This document shows, piece by piece, positions 9,457 through 17,566 of a DNA stretch of 64,000 nucleotides. This DNA is from Chitinophagaceae bacterium (GTDB lineage Bacteria; Bacteroidota; Bacteroidia; Chitinophagales; Chitinophagaceae): positions 1 through 64,000 of the forward strand of contig JAEUVS010000042.1 in NCBI GenBank assembly GCA_016786745.1. The letters are read 5' to 3'. The notes below the pieces were generated by a model, which saw only the letters and a list, made by a program, of their open reading frames with translations, searched no databases and was not told where the DNA came from. The stretch's first letter is position 1, and each line of letters starts with the position of its first letter. A program made the translations under genes and the position numbers.

Positions 9457-10509
9457 TTAAGCAATGTTAACCTGGCTCCACGTTTTTGCACTTTCATACA
9501 TAGCAAGCACAATCTCAACCGATTTTCTTCCTTCCCATCCGTCTACAAAAGGTTTTTCGCCGGTTTCAATTGCGTGCAGCATATCTTCTATTTGTCGCTG
9601 GTGGCCTGTGAAGCTGATACCTGTGGGATTCGATGCACCGCCACCCCCGGCATCTGCGGGCATATGTTTTACCCTGAATAGTTCATCTTCGCCCGATTGA
9701 TTCTGAAATTCCCATTTCACCAAACTGTTTTCTTCAACTACTGCAGTACCCGATGTTCCCAATATTTCTATTCGCTTCGCCGATCCGGGAAAAACAGCTG
9801 TTGAACATTCGATAGTGCCCACGGCTCCGTTTGCGAACTTTAAAATGGCTACCAGGGTGTCCTCTACCTCTATATCCCTGTGCCTGATGTTAGCAGCAAA
9901 AGCCTGTACAGATTTTACTGGACCCATAAACCATTGCAACAGGTCTACAGAGTGTATTCCCTGGTTCATTACGGCACCGCCACCGTCGTGCTTCCATGTG
10001 CCTCTCCACGCCGCTGACTTATAATATTCAGCGCTCCTGCTCCATTTTACGTAGGCGTCGCCGAGTACAAGATCACCAAACCGGTTTTGATCCAACGCAT
10101 TTTTCAGGAGTTGATTTACTTCGGCAAATCTCGAAGGAAATATCACTCCTACTTTAACACTGGCTTTTTCAGCCGCATTAATTATCTCATCGCATCTTTC
10201 GAGTGTAACCTCCAGCGGTTTCTCTATTATACAATGCTTTTTTTGTTCGATTGCTTTCAACGCCGGTTCGAGATGCAGGCCTGAAGGGGTGCAAATACAA
10301 ACGATATCAATCTCCGGGTTGCGTAGCATTTCGTCAAGCGTTGCATAGGCTATGCAATTGTGTGTACCGGCAAAAAGATCAGCTTTTTGTTTATTGATGT
10401 TAAATACGCCAATCAACTTTGCATTTTCAATTTCAACAATAGCTTTCGCGTGAAAATGCGCAATCACCCCGGTGCCTATGATGCCGAAACCAAAATTTTT
10501 CCTTTTCAT
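9457..10509 (-). CDS. Gfo/Idh/MocA family NAD(P)-dependent oxidoreductase
   Basis: A 350-residue cytosolic oxidoreductase: N-terminal Rossmann motif GIIGTGVIAHFH (residues 9-20), the family EKPLEV segment (96-101), and the C-terminal beta-sheet domain with the catalytic-type GGGAVMNQGIHSVDLLQW. Members oxidise or reduce hydroxyls of sugars, inositols and related compounds. It is the first gene of a three-gene transcript with the PVC-type dehydrogenase and the HiPIP, and a good promoter match lies 37 bases upstream. The set suggests oxidation of a sugar outside the cytosol followed by processing of the product inside. Confidence 0.88.
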   Translation of the reverse strand: MKRKNFGFGIIGTGVIAHFHAKAIVEIENAKLIGVFNINKQKADLFAGTHNCIAYATLDEMLRNPEIDIVCICTPSGLHLEPALKAIEQKKHCIIEKPLEVTLERCDEIINAAEKASVKVGVIFPSRFAEVNQLLKNALDQNRFGDLVLGDAYVKWSRSAEYYKSAAWRGTWKHDGGGAVMNQGIHSVDLLQWFMGPVKSVQAFAANIRHRDIEVEDTLVAILKFANGAVGTIECSTAVFPGSAKRIEILGTSGTAVVEENSLVKWEFQNQSGEDELFRVKHMPADAGGGGASNPTGISFTGHQRQIEDMLHAIETGEKPFVDGWEGRKSVEIVLAMYESAKTWSQVNIA

Positions 10510-10545
10510 TTATATCCTTTCGAAGTTAAACCACCATTCGGTTAT

Positions 10546-10574
10546 CAAATGTATTTCATTCACAGCTATGGCAA
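10546..10574 (-). promoter_or_regulatory. Bacteroidota-type promoter for the Gfo/Idh/MocA operon
   Basis: On the minus strand a -33 TTG (10574-10572) and an exact TAnnTTTG -7 box (TACATTTG, 10553-10546) are separated by 18 bases, the expected spacing for the primary sigma factor of this phylum. The implied transcript would start near 10540 and leave a leader of about 30 bases before the ATG at 10509. Confidence 0.55.
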
Positions 10575-10695
10575 TTGTATCGAAAATAAAATGAAACCGT
10601 ATCAAAAGCGGTCATTCATATTTTTCGTATGATTTTAAATTATGTTGATTATCAATAATTAAGACAAATGGCATGAGCTTCGTCAGATATGCAAT

Positions 10696-11166
10696 ATGAC
10701 CGAAAAAGAATACAATGAATGTGTTCGGCTACATGCGGACAGTCTTTACCGGTTTGTATTTAAAAACACGAGAAACACAGAGGATGCGAGGGATATTGTG
10801 CAGTCGTCGTTTGAAAAGATGTGGGCAGGGAAGGATTCTGTGAAGGCGTTGACGTGTAAGGCTTTTCTATTTACAGTTGCTTATCATGAAGTGATCGACC
10901 TGGCGCGAAGGAAGAAAAGAAAAATAGAGGTGGATGATTCGCCACGGTATGTTCGCGGAAGTGATCATAAAAAATTAATTGAAATGGCATTTTCGAGGCT
11001 TACGGAGTTGCAGCGGTCGCTGGTGCTGCTCAAAGATTGGGAGGGTTATTCTTATGAGGAGATTTCAGGGATTATGGGGTTAAATTCGTCGCAGGTGAGG
11101 GTTTATTTGCATAGGGCGAGGATGCAGTTGCGGAAGTTTTTAGGAAGTTTGGAGAATGTTATTTAG
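10696..11166 (+). CDS. ECF-type RNA polymerase sigma factor
   Basis: A 156-residue sigma-70 family protein with region 2 at about residues 10-75 (DSLYRFVFKNTRNTEDARDIVQSSFEKMW) and region 4 at about 100-150 (LTELQRSLVLLKDWEGYSYEEISGIMGLNSSQVRVYLHRARMQLRK), the short ECF layout without region 3. No FecR-like anti-sigma gene adjoins it; the next gene is convergent and overlaps by 8 bases. Bacteroidota ECF factors often drive SusCD loci, so control of the neighbouring SusC/SusD phosphonate operon is possible but not shown by the sequence. Confidence 0.88.
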   Translation: MTEKEYNECVRLHADSLYRFVFKNTRNTEDARDIVQSSFEKMWAGKDSVKALTCKAFLFTVAYHEVIDLARRKKRKIEVDDSPRYVRGSDHKKLIEMAFSRLTELQRSLVLLKDWEGYSYEEISGIMGLNSSQVRVYLHRARMQLRKFLGSLENVI

Positions 11167-12292
11167 AATTCGGGATGCCGGTTAGGGATACCACTTGTTC
11201 GCATAAACCAAACGACAACGTCATACCGGCCCCACCTAATCCATTAATAATCGTAACGCCCTGCTCTGGTGATATGACCAACTCACTATCACCGTTTGTT
11301 AGTTTAGCATACACACCGTTCCAGCTTTCGATGATGCGGGGATTTTTAAGCCTGACGAGTTTGTCGAGATAATCGAGGATTAAATCGTTTATAAATTGCT
11401 TATCAAACGGGTCAACCGTCGCACCATATTCATGCGAATCGCCGATAGTGATTTCTCCAAACTGATTCTGGGCAGCCATCACATGTATGCCAAATTTCAA
11501 ATATTCCGGCAATTCTCTCTCATATCTCTTTCTCAACTCTTGCCATGACGACGCAGCCCTGAACGATTCATAATGCATCAACGACAATCCGCCACAAACA
11601 GCGGGGCCTATGCGCCAGTTTGCTGGCTGTGCCTCCATGCGCATCATTTGCAATTTGCAACTCGTAACATGACCGTCAGCATATATTTCGGGGTACAGTG
11701 TTTGAAAATCAGCGCCACTACAAACGAAGATAACGTCTGCCTCAAATTCATCTCTTCCTGCATATACAGAAGGATACGAAACATCGGTGACCGCCTTACC
11801 CCATATGTATTGTACTTTGTATTTTTCTGTGAGCCATAAAGGAAGTTTTTGCAGGGCTTCCCTCGGATCAACAATTATTTCTGTGGAACTGTATAAACTG
11901 CCTTTAAGCCCGTTTACATTCGCGGCAGGCGATTTTATCTTTGTTTTATCCGCAGATAAAATTGTATAGCCCCGGTGCTGATATTTTTCGGCCAGTTCCG
12001 ACAATACATTCAGCTCATCCTGATCGTATGCAAGATGGATGGAACCAACAGGATCGTGCCAAATGTTTGCATCCATGCATACCTGCTGCCATATACTTTT
12101 TGAACGCATCGCACGTTCGTACAATTCTCCATCTGGCTGGCCTATCGGCCACACCATCCCAAAGTTTCGTATAGAAGCGCCGACAGCTTTCCCGGAACGC
12201 TCTAGAACTGTAACCTTATAACCTTTTTCAGCAAGGGCCTTTGTGGCAGCCAAACCAACAATGCCCGCACCTATCACGATTGCACTACGCAT
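11159..12292 (-). CDS. FAD-dependent phosphonate-associated amine oxidase (TIGR03364/PbfD-like)
   Basis: A 377-residue flavoprotein with N-terminal FAD motif GAGIVGLAATKALAEKG (residues 8-24) and the signature SIRNFGMVWPIGQP (40-53) of the TIGR03364 DAO-type oxidoreductases found in phosphonate gene clusters. Characterised relatives (PbfD) oxidatively deaminate 2-aminoethylphosphonate and N-alkylated forms to phosphonoacetaldehyde. It is the last gene of the minus-strand operon and overlaps the transporter gene by 8 bases. The product predicted from the family is the substrate of the phosphonatase-like HAD encoded two genes upstream. The activity is inferred from family and context; the exact amine is unknown. 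Confidence 0.8.
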   Translation of the reverse strand: MRSAIVIGAGIVGLAATKALAEKGYKVTVLERSGKAVGASIRNFGMVWPIGQPDGELYERAMRSKSIWQQVCMDANIWHDPVGSIHLAYDQDELNVLSELAEKYQHRGYTILSADKTKIKSPAANVNGLKGSLYSSTEIIVDPREALQKLPLWLTEKYKVQYIWGKAVTDVSYPSVYAGRDEFEADVIFVCSGADFQTLYPEIYADGHVTSCKLQMMRMEAQPANWRIGPAVCGGLSLMHYESFRAASSWQELRKRYERELPEYLKFGIHVMAAQNQFGEITIGDSHEYGATVDPFDKQFINDLILDYLDKLVRLKNPRIIESWNGVYAKLTNGDSELVISPEQGVTIINGLGGAGMTLSFGLCEQVVSLTGIPNSK

Positions 12293-13583
12293 AGGGTACC
12301 TCTTTTTGTAAACGATATTTTTTGTTGTGATAGACGAACGAACAGATTATCGCCGTAAAACCAACCATCGAAGCGACAATAGTGAGCTGGGAATAAAGAT
12401 GCGACCAGTTCAGTTTAATATCAAATAATGCTTTCGAACACATGACCACCGTGCTGCCGAGGTAGCCGAAAGCATCAGCAAAATAAATGAGGAAACCAAC
12501 GTTACCCTTTATTTTGAAAGCAGCAATGAGCCGCTCGAAAAAAATGCAGTTAAACGGAATATAAGCCAGGTACAAGCCCAGGCTTACCAACTGCATCCAG
12601 GTGGCGCCATCCATATATCCTGCAGCAAACAACGCCGACGAACTACCGGCAACCACAAGTCCAAACGCTATGATTACATGAGTCAACCTTAATGCCTGGA
12701 TGTTTCTTCTTATCAATACGAGAAAACTCATCATCACCAGCACAATCACTGAAGTACGGGTTTCTGTGGTAGTAAAAATCGAATAGTCGGAACCGTAGCC
12801 CAGTTCGTTCCATATGTTCGCCATGAAATTATCGCGGATATCGCGCATGAGCGTAAGGAACACGTACGTTAACGTTATCGCGAACACTCCCACACTAAAT
12901 GCCTTAAGAAATTTCTTTCTCGCATCGCGGTTCATTGGTTCACGCCCGGTTCTTTCGAACACATCGGCGCTATCCGGGGCCGGAATTTTTTCCATCAAAA
13001 AAATTAATATAGCAAGAGGCAGGCAAAACAAGAGGCCCGTTAGAAACGGCATCCAGTTTTCCTGCACCGACCATTCAACCATCAGCCACTTCGCAACTGA
13101 CCTCGTAAAACCACCCGCGAAGATGAAGCTTACCGCCAATGCGGAACCGATGATGTCCGTTGCACGGCGACCCTCTACATAACTGAATATTATTCCCCAT
13201 AAAAACCCCAGGGGAAACCCGTTGAGCAGTAAAAAGATGATTCCGTAAGGCGCGGGAGCCAGTGCAAATCCAAACAGGGCGAACCATGATATGCCGATAA
13301 GTATCGCCATTGTCTTCCACCTCGCCAGCCGGCTCAGCTCCGCAATGAATTTTATGCCGTAAAATTTACTTAGCATATAGCCTATTCCCTGGGCGATGAT
13401 AAGAAGGCTCTGATAGGGAATGCGCCAATATTCTAAGCCGTCGAAAGTGGCTACGGTAAAGGGTTTGCGAAAGGCATATACCGAAGTATAAGCCAGGAAC
13501 GTGACTATAGCCGCATAAAGCGAAATGATAATCTGCTTTCTTGAAGAAGCCTTCGGTTCGACCAGTGTCGCGTTGGTAATCAT
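12285..13583 (-). CDS. DUF5690 family major facilitator transporter
   Basis: A polytopic membrane protein of about 432 residues with roughly 12 hydrophobic segments and MFS features (YRFRKPF-like start here as VYAFRKPFTVATF, GIGYMLSKFYGIKFIAEL). It matches the DUF5690 MFS family of Bacteroidota. A TTG at 13592 would add three residues and overlap the HAD stop, but ATG 13583 lies 5 bases after that stop with GAGG just before it and is preferred. It sits between the phosphonatase-like gene and the FAD oxidase, overlapping the latter by 8 bases. Context makes inner-membrane uptake of a phosphonate such as an aminoethylphosphonate derivative the likely role; this is inference. Confidence 0.8.
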   Translation of the reverse strand: MITNATLVEPKASSRKQIIISLYAAIVTFLAYTSVYAFRKPFTVATFDGLEYWRIPYQSLLIIAQGIGYMLSKFYGIKFIAELSRLARWKTMAILIGISWFALFGFALAPAPYGIIFLLLNGFPLGFLWGIIFSYVEGRRATDIIGSALAVSFIFAGGFTRSVAKWLMVEWSVQENWMPFLTGLLFCLPLAILIFLMEKIPAPDSADVFERTGREPMNRDARKKFLKAFSVGVFAITLTYVFLTLMRDIRDNFMANIWNELGYGSDYSIFTTTETRTSVIVLVMMSFLVLIRRNIQALRLTHVIIAFGLVVAGSSSALFAAGYMDGATWMQLVSLGLYLAYIPFNCIFFERLIAAFKIKGNVGFLIYFADAFGYLGSTVVMCSKALFDIKLNWSHLYSQLTIVASMVGFTAIICSFVYHNKKYRLQKEVPYA

Positions 13584-13588
13584 CGGCC

Positions 13589-14263
13589 TCAAACAATAAT
13601 GTGCTGCAATTCTTCAAGACTGTCTATGATATGATCCGGCTTGTATTGCTCCAGCTGGTTTCGCGTGAAAGCTCCGGATGTAATCGCAACAACAACACCG
13701 CAGCCGGCATTTTTTCCCTCGTTGATGTCCACTTCGGTATCGCCCACTTTTACCACTTCCTTTGAATCGGTAATTCCTCCGGATTGCATTAAACGTTCTA
13801 TCATGTCCGGAAAGGGTCGTCCATGCTCCACTTCATCACTTGCTATGTATTCATCAACAAGATTTTTTTCCACCCACTGAAACCGGTCAACAATCACGTC
13901 GGCAATTTGCCTTGGAAAACCCGTATTCATCGCTACGCGGATTCCCCTTTCTTTCAGCCACACCAGGATATTTTCGGTACCTGGCGCTGGTTTTACTTCC
14001 GGAGATGTTTGGTAATGGTCCACCATTTCATCAACAAAATCAGTGTGGATTTTATTTATGAGATCTTCGGTTACGCGCACACTTCTCGTTTCGAGAACTT
14101 TTTTGATGGCAAACGTTTTTTTATAACCCATCAATGGGTTTACTTCTTCCCTCGAAATATTATATCCATAGCGCGCGAATGACCTCTGAAACGCAATAGC
14201 GACAGCGTCGTCATCTGCTACTGTTGTGCCTGCCATGTCGAGAATTATCAGCCTGGTGGACAT
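13589..14263 (-). CDS. Phosphonatase-like HAD hydrolase (PhnX-related)
   Basis: A 224-residue HAD enzyme of the TIGR03351 PhnX-like group. Nucleophile Asp9 sits in LDMAGTT, close to the DWAGTT motif of true phosphonatases. The cap has MGYKK at 45-49, where Lys49 lines up with the MGxxK lysine that forms a Schiff base with phosphonoacetaldehyde in PhnX. Motif II is NTG, motif III is EHGRPFPDMI with Arg, and motif IV is KVGDTEVDINEGKNAG. Expected reaction: hydrolysis of the C-P bond of phosphonoacetaldehyde or a near analogue, in the cytosol. It lies 4 bases after the HD gene and 5 bases before the transporter. Lys alignment was by eye, so identity with PhnX is not certain. Confidence 0.82.
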   Translation of the reverse strand: MSTRLIILDMAGTTVADDDAVAIAFQRSFARYGYNISREEVNPLMGYKKTFAIKKVLETRSVRVTEDLINKIHTDFVDEMVDHYQTSPEVKPAPGTENILVWLKERGIRVAMNTGFPRQIADVIVDRFQWVEKNLVDEYIASDEVEHGRPFPDMIERLMQSGGITDSKEVVKVGDTEVDINEGKNAGCGVVVAITSGAFTRNQLEQYKPDHIIDSLEELQHIIV

Positions 14264-14267
14264 ACTT

Positions 14268-14840
14268 TTACTGTTTTAGAAGATGATTTAATGCAAGTGT
14301 TTTGTATTTCTGTAATGAAGGAAGTGGCACGTTTTCTTCCTTAGCGAGGTCATCCCACTTTCTTATTTTAATGAAGAGGTCGAAAAGCGTGTCGGATTCA
14401 AAATCCCTGGCTTCCTGCGGTGTCATTACACCACCCTGCTTTTCCAGGGTTGCCTTGCTTGCAGGCGAGAGGTGGTTATAGTATTCAGCAAATTTGTAGG
14501 TGAGATACCGCTTCGCGGGAACGTGACTTTCAACAAGACGGGCAATTTTTTCTGAGAAACCTTTTTCTTTCAGGTATGCATAGCCGAGGCTTTCATGGTC
14601 TTCGACTCCGTAACCATCCATTGTTTTTACTGGTGCCATATGTTCGCAGAGGTGGCCTATGTCGTGGAAGAAAGCCGCGAGAATTATTTCATCGTCGTAT
14701 CCTTCTGCTTCGGCAAGTTGTGCCGCCTGGCACATGTGTTCTACCTGCGAGACTGGTTCCCCTATGTAGTCTTCTTTTCCAAAGTTCTCATACAGGGAAA
14801 ATACTTCTTCGACTACCACTTTTGCCTGCGATACGTTCAT
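14268..14840 (-). CDS. PhnZ-like HD-domain diiron oxygenase, phosphonate-associated
   Basis: A 190-residue HD-domain protein, the same size as PhnZ, matching the phosphonate-operon HDIG family (TIGR03276). The six expected metal ligands can be read as His35, His59, Asp60, His82, His106 and Asp163. The early EDYIGEPVSQVEH segment keeps Tyr25 and Glu28, positions corresponding to the PhnZ tyrosine lid and the glutamate that binds the substrate amine. AKRYLTYK (109-116) keeps the phosphonate-binding lysine region. PhnZ cleaves 2-amino-1-hydroxyethylphosphonate to glycine and phosphate using O2 and a mixed-valent diiron site. No partner 2-oxoglutarate hydroxylase (PhnY-like) is in this window, so the source of a hydroxylated substrate is open. 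Confidence 0.85.
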   Translation of the reverse strand: MNVSQAKVVVEEVFSLYENFGKEDYIGEPVSQVEHMCQAAQLAEAEGYDDEIILAAFFHDIGHLCEHMAPVKTMDGYGVEDHESLGYAYLKEKGFSEKIARLVESHVPAKRYLTYKFAEYYNHLSPASKATLEKQGGVMTPQEARDFESDTLFDLFIKIRKWDDLAKEENVPLPSLQKYKTLALNHLLKQ

Positions 14841-14868
14841 GACGATAAGTACTTTAAAAAGAAAGAAA

Positions 14869-15942
14869 TTATTCTATCACTGTTTTTATCACTTCACCTA
14901 CACTATGTGAGGGCTTAAAATCTAATCCTAAAAGTGCAGCGATAGTTGACGCTAGCTGACGTTGATACAACTGTTCCCCGGAAACAACTTCACCTAAATG
15001 TTTTGAATCCGGCCCGAGCACAGCGAACCATATCTGGTTCGCGTCTTCTACTTTTTGTCCGTGATCTTTCCATTGATCCTTATTCTTGTCACCGCGACCG
15101 TGATCAACAGTAACAACCAACGTCGTCTTGTCTTTATAACCTGGCAGCGATTGAACCGTATTCCAGAGATCTTCAATCATCCTGTCCTGTGAGTAAGCGG
15201 AAGCGAGATATTGATCGTACATGCCGCTATGCGCAAAATCGTCGGTTTCGTCGAACGCGATGTAGAGCACTTTCGGTTTATAAGCCCTGAGATACTCACG
15301 GCCGGCCGCATACGTAATTACATCCGGGCGCACACCTACAGGACGGGGAGTTAGAAATTGAAGATCATTCAGCAACTGAAGGCGTTCGTTCGCAAATCGG
15401 AGGGTATCAACATCTGCGTTCACATAAATACCGCTTCGTGGAGCATTGAGTATATAGGGAAACACATCCCACGTACAGAAAGCGGCTACCTTTCCACTGT
15501 AATTTTTTTGTTTATTGATAAATTCAAGTACGTTCTCGTTTTTGTTGTAAATCTTATCGTTAGAGTTCACGTCAGGATCAGGAAAACCTGTAAAAATCTC
15601 ATTGTATCCGGGATAGGAAAACCAATAAGGATTGGAGTTGTTGACATAGTTTCCTTTCTGCCGGTTTCCATATAGCTGACCCCTGGATTCAACAACCGAC
15701 CACAAAAAAGGAAACAATTTCTTCCGCCTCTCACTGGCTTCCTTGTCCCAGAATTCTTTTGCCACGCTTTCGGGATTACGGGTATAAGCTGAATTGTTCA
15801 GAAGTATCGAATCTGCTCCTGCGAATACTTCCTGCCAACGCATTCCATCGAGTGTTACGATGATAATGTTCTCTGTTTTCCTGCCCTGCGTAAAACCAAT
15901 AATCGAAATGAGCAGAAACAAAATCAAAATAGCCTTCTTCAT
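14869..15942 (-). CDS. Exported alkaline-phosphatase-superfamily phosphatase/phosphodiesterase
   Basis: A 357-residue protein with a Sec signal (MKKAILILFLLISIIGFTQG) and an alkaline phosphatase/NPP fold. Two-metal ligands are visible as Asp32 (VTLDGMRW), Asp231 or Asp235 with His238 (FDETDDFAH), Asp280-His281 (TVDHGRG) and His294 (KDHGQ). The nucleophile is probably Ser109 in WFSYPGYNE, where most family members have Thr. The superfamily contains phosphodiesterases, phosphonoacetate hydrolase and phosphonate monoester hydrolases. It sits between susD and the PhnZ-like gene (37 and 28 base gaps), suggesting periplasmic release of a phosphonate from an ester such as a phosphonolipid or glycan. 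Substrate class is inferred from context only. Confidence 0.82.
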   Translation of the reverse strand: MKKAILILFLLISIIGFTQGRKTENIIIVTLDGMRWQEVFAGADSILLNNSAYTRNPESVAKEFWDKEASERRKKLFPFLWSVVESRGQLYGNRQKGNYVNNSNPYWFSYPGYNEIFTGFPDPDVNSNDKIYNKNENVLEFINKQKNYSGKVAAFCTWDVFPYILNAPRSGIYVNADVDTLRFANERLQLLNDLQFLTPRPVGVRPDVITYAAGREYLRAYKPKVLYIAFDETDDFAHSGMYDQYLASAYSQDRMIEDLWNTVQSLPGYKDKTTLVVTVDHGRGDKNKDQWKDHGQKVEDANQIWFAVLGPDSKHLGEVVSGEQLYQRQLASTIAALLGLDFKPSHSVGEVIKTVIE

Positions 15943-15979
15943 AAATTTTCATTTTCAGGACCGGATATCCGTAAATCGT

Positions 15980-17554
15980 TTATTTGAGTAACCACATTTG
16001 AGCGTTGATATCATCGTTGCCACCAAACTGCGCGTCCAGGGCAACCTGGTAGTTTTCATAGTTGGCCGACCTTTCGCCCGAAGGATATTGAAAACGTACC
16101 GGAATACGACCGCTGTTTCCTGTACCCGGACCCGTTGAGAAATCGGGCACCCCGGTTCTGCGAAAATTGAAATACGATTCAAGCCCTGAATGACGAAACA
16201 GCGCGAGATATTTTTGCTCCAGGATTTGCATTAAGCCAGCCTGGTCATTTCCGGCATACTTAACCTGCGGATCGTTATAGTAGGTGTCGAAGTTGAAGTT
16301 GATATCATACGTATTGTACACTGCGGTTAGTCCCGGACTACCCGATTGGAGAAAATTTGCTTTGAAACTCCCCGCCTCTGGAATATTGTAAAAACTCATC
16401 GATGCTTTGATGGCTGCGCGGTAGTAGTCTTCCGCGTTACCCAGCGGTCCGGAAGTGATCCACCCGCGATTTATGCCCTCTGCGATATTGAGAAGCATCT
16501 CGGGATAACCAATTTGTATGGACGGCTCAGCTGTGTAAGTTTCGTAGAAGTGATACCGGTTAATAAGCGAATACTGCCCGCCATTCGCTTTCACATACAT
16601 TGTCCCGAGATCCTCGCCCGGATCAGCGCCGACAAACGAATTATAGCTGGTAGGTAGACCACCATCGGCGATAATTGCACCGGCCGGTTCTGCGGTGATA
16701 AATACCCTTGGATCTTTCAGTCGCGTGAGCAGACCAATATATGTGGCCGACGTATTATACCGCAACGCATCGAAGCCAAAGTTATCGGGGTTCATCGGGT
16801 AAGGATTGGTGGGAAATACAAACTGAAACTGCAGGTTGTCGCTCAAATCCTGCATAAGAGGATACTTGTCTGCGTTTGAAACAATTTCAGCGAAACGACC
16901 CTTCACGTTCAGATCGGCATCTTCGGCCTTTTTACTCAGGTGTATAAGCAGCCGCAGTTGGAATGTATTAATCGCTTTCCTCCATTTTTCAAGATCATTT
17001 CCATAGTATATGTCTCCCTGCAGGTTATTGTCGCCGCCTGCTGTGAGTTCAGCAAGTTCGTTGTTGGCACTGTCGAGCCATAGAAAACTTTGAAGAAATA
17101 CAGATTTCTGATCATCGTATTTTGGTCTCAGATTTTCAATACCAAGTAATGATTCCGACATTGGGATATCGCCCATTTCAAGCGTCATCTTCGAAAAGAA
17201 AAATGCTTTAAAAAATTTAGCCATTGCAGAATACGCGTTCACCGGCGGCAGACCAGCTTTCGATGCCTCTTCTACCATTTTATCCGCGTTTTTTAATTCT
17301 TCGTAGTAGTCGTCGCCGGAGCCAAAATCATAACGGTTATTACCGTAGTAATCGTAGTTGCAAAGAAAATACTGGCTGTAACGCTCGCCGGTTCCATATG
17401 GAGGATCATACATATCGTTGAGCAAACCGTTAAATAATAAAGAGGCAGGTACCGATGTTGGTTTGTTTTCGTTTGTGTTCAGCGAATTGAATTCCTTTCT
17501 GCAACCAGCCGTGAGTACCGCTGAAAAAGAAATTATATAAAATAGCTTATTCAT
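15980..17554 (-). CDS. SusD/RagB-type nutrient-binding outer membrane lipoprotein (SusD-like_2)
   Basis: A 524-residue lipoprotein with lipobox LTAGC followed by RKEFNSLNTNENKPTSVP, the typical start of the SusD-like_2 subgroup. The body has helical repeats (YYEELKNADKMVEEA, AMAKFFKAFFFSKMTLEMGDIPMSESL) and ends with the usual C-terminal Arg-rich FRRTGVPDF and IPVRFQYPSGERSAN motifs. It caps the SusC barrel and captures ligand at the cell surface. It starts 12 bases after the susC stop. This subgroup is often linked to non-glycan or peptide-like ligands; here all downstream genes point to a phosphonate-containing one. Confidence 0.93.
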   Translation of the reverse strand: MNKLFYIISFSAVLTAGCRKEFNSLNTNENKPTSVPASLLFNGLLNDMYDPPYGTGERYSQYFLCNYDYYGNNRYDFGSGDDYYEELKNADKMVEEASKAGLPPVNAYSAMAKFFKAFFFSKMTLEMGDIPMSESLLGIENLRPKYDDQKSVFLQSFLWLDSANNELAELTAGGDNNLQGDIYYGNDLEKWRKAINTFQLRLLIHLSKKAEDADLNVKGRFAEIVSNADKYPLMQDLSDNLQFQFVFPTNPYPMNPDNFGFDALRYNTSATYIGLLTRLKDPRVFITAEPAGAIIADGGLPTSYNSFVGADPGEDLGTMYVKANGGQYSLINRYHFYETYTAEPSIQIGYPEMLLNIAEGINRGWITSGPLGNAEDYYRAAIKASMSFYNIPEAGSFKANFLQSGSPGLTAVYNTYDINFNFDTYYNDPQVKYAGNDQAGLMQILEQKYLALFRHSGLESYFNFRRTGVPDFSTGPGTGNSGRIPVRFQYPSGERSANYENYQVALDAQFGGNDDINAQMWLLK

Positions 17555-17566
17555 TTTTGTTAGTTT

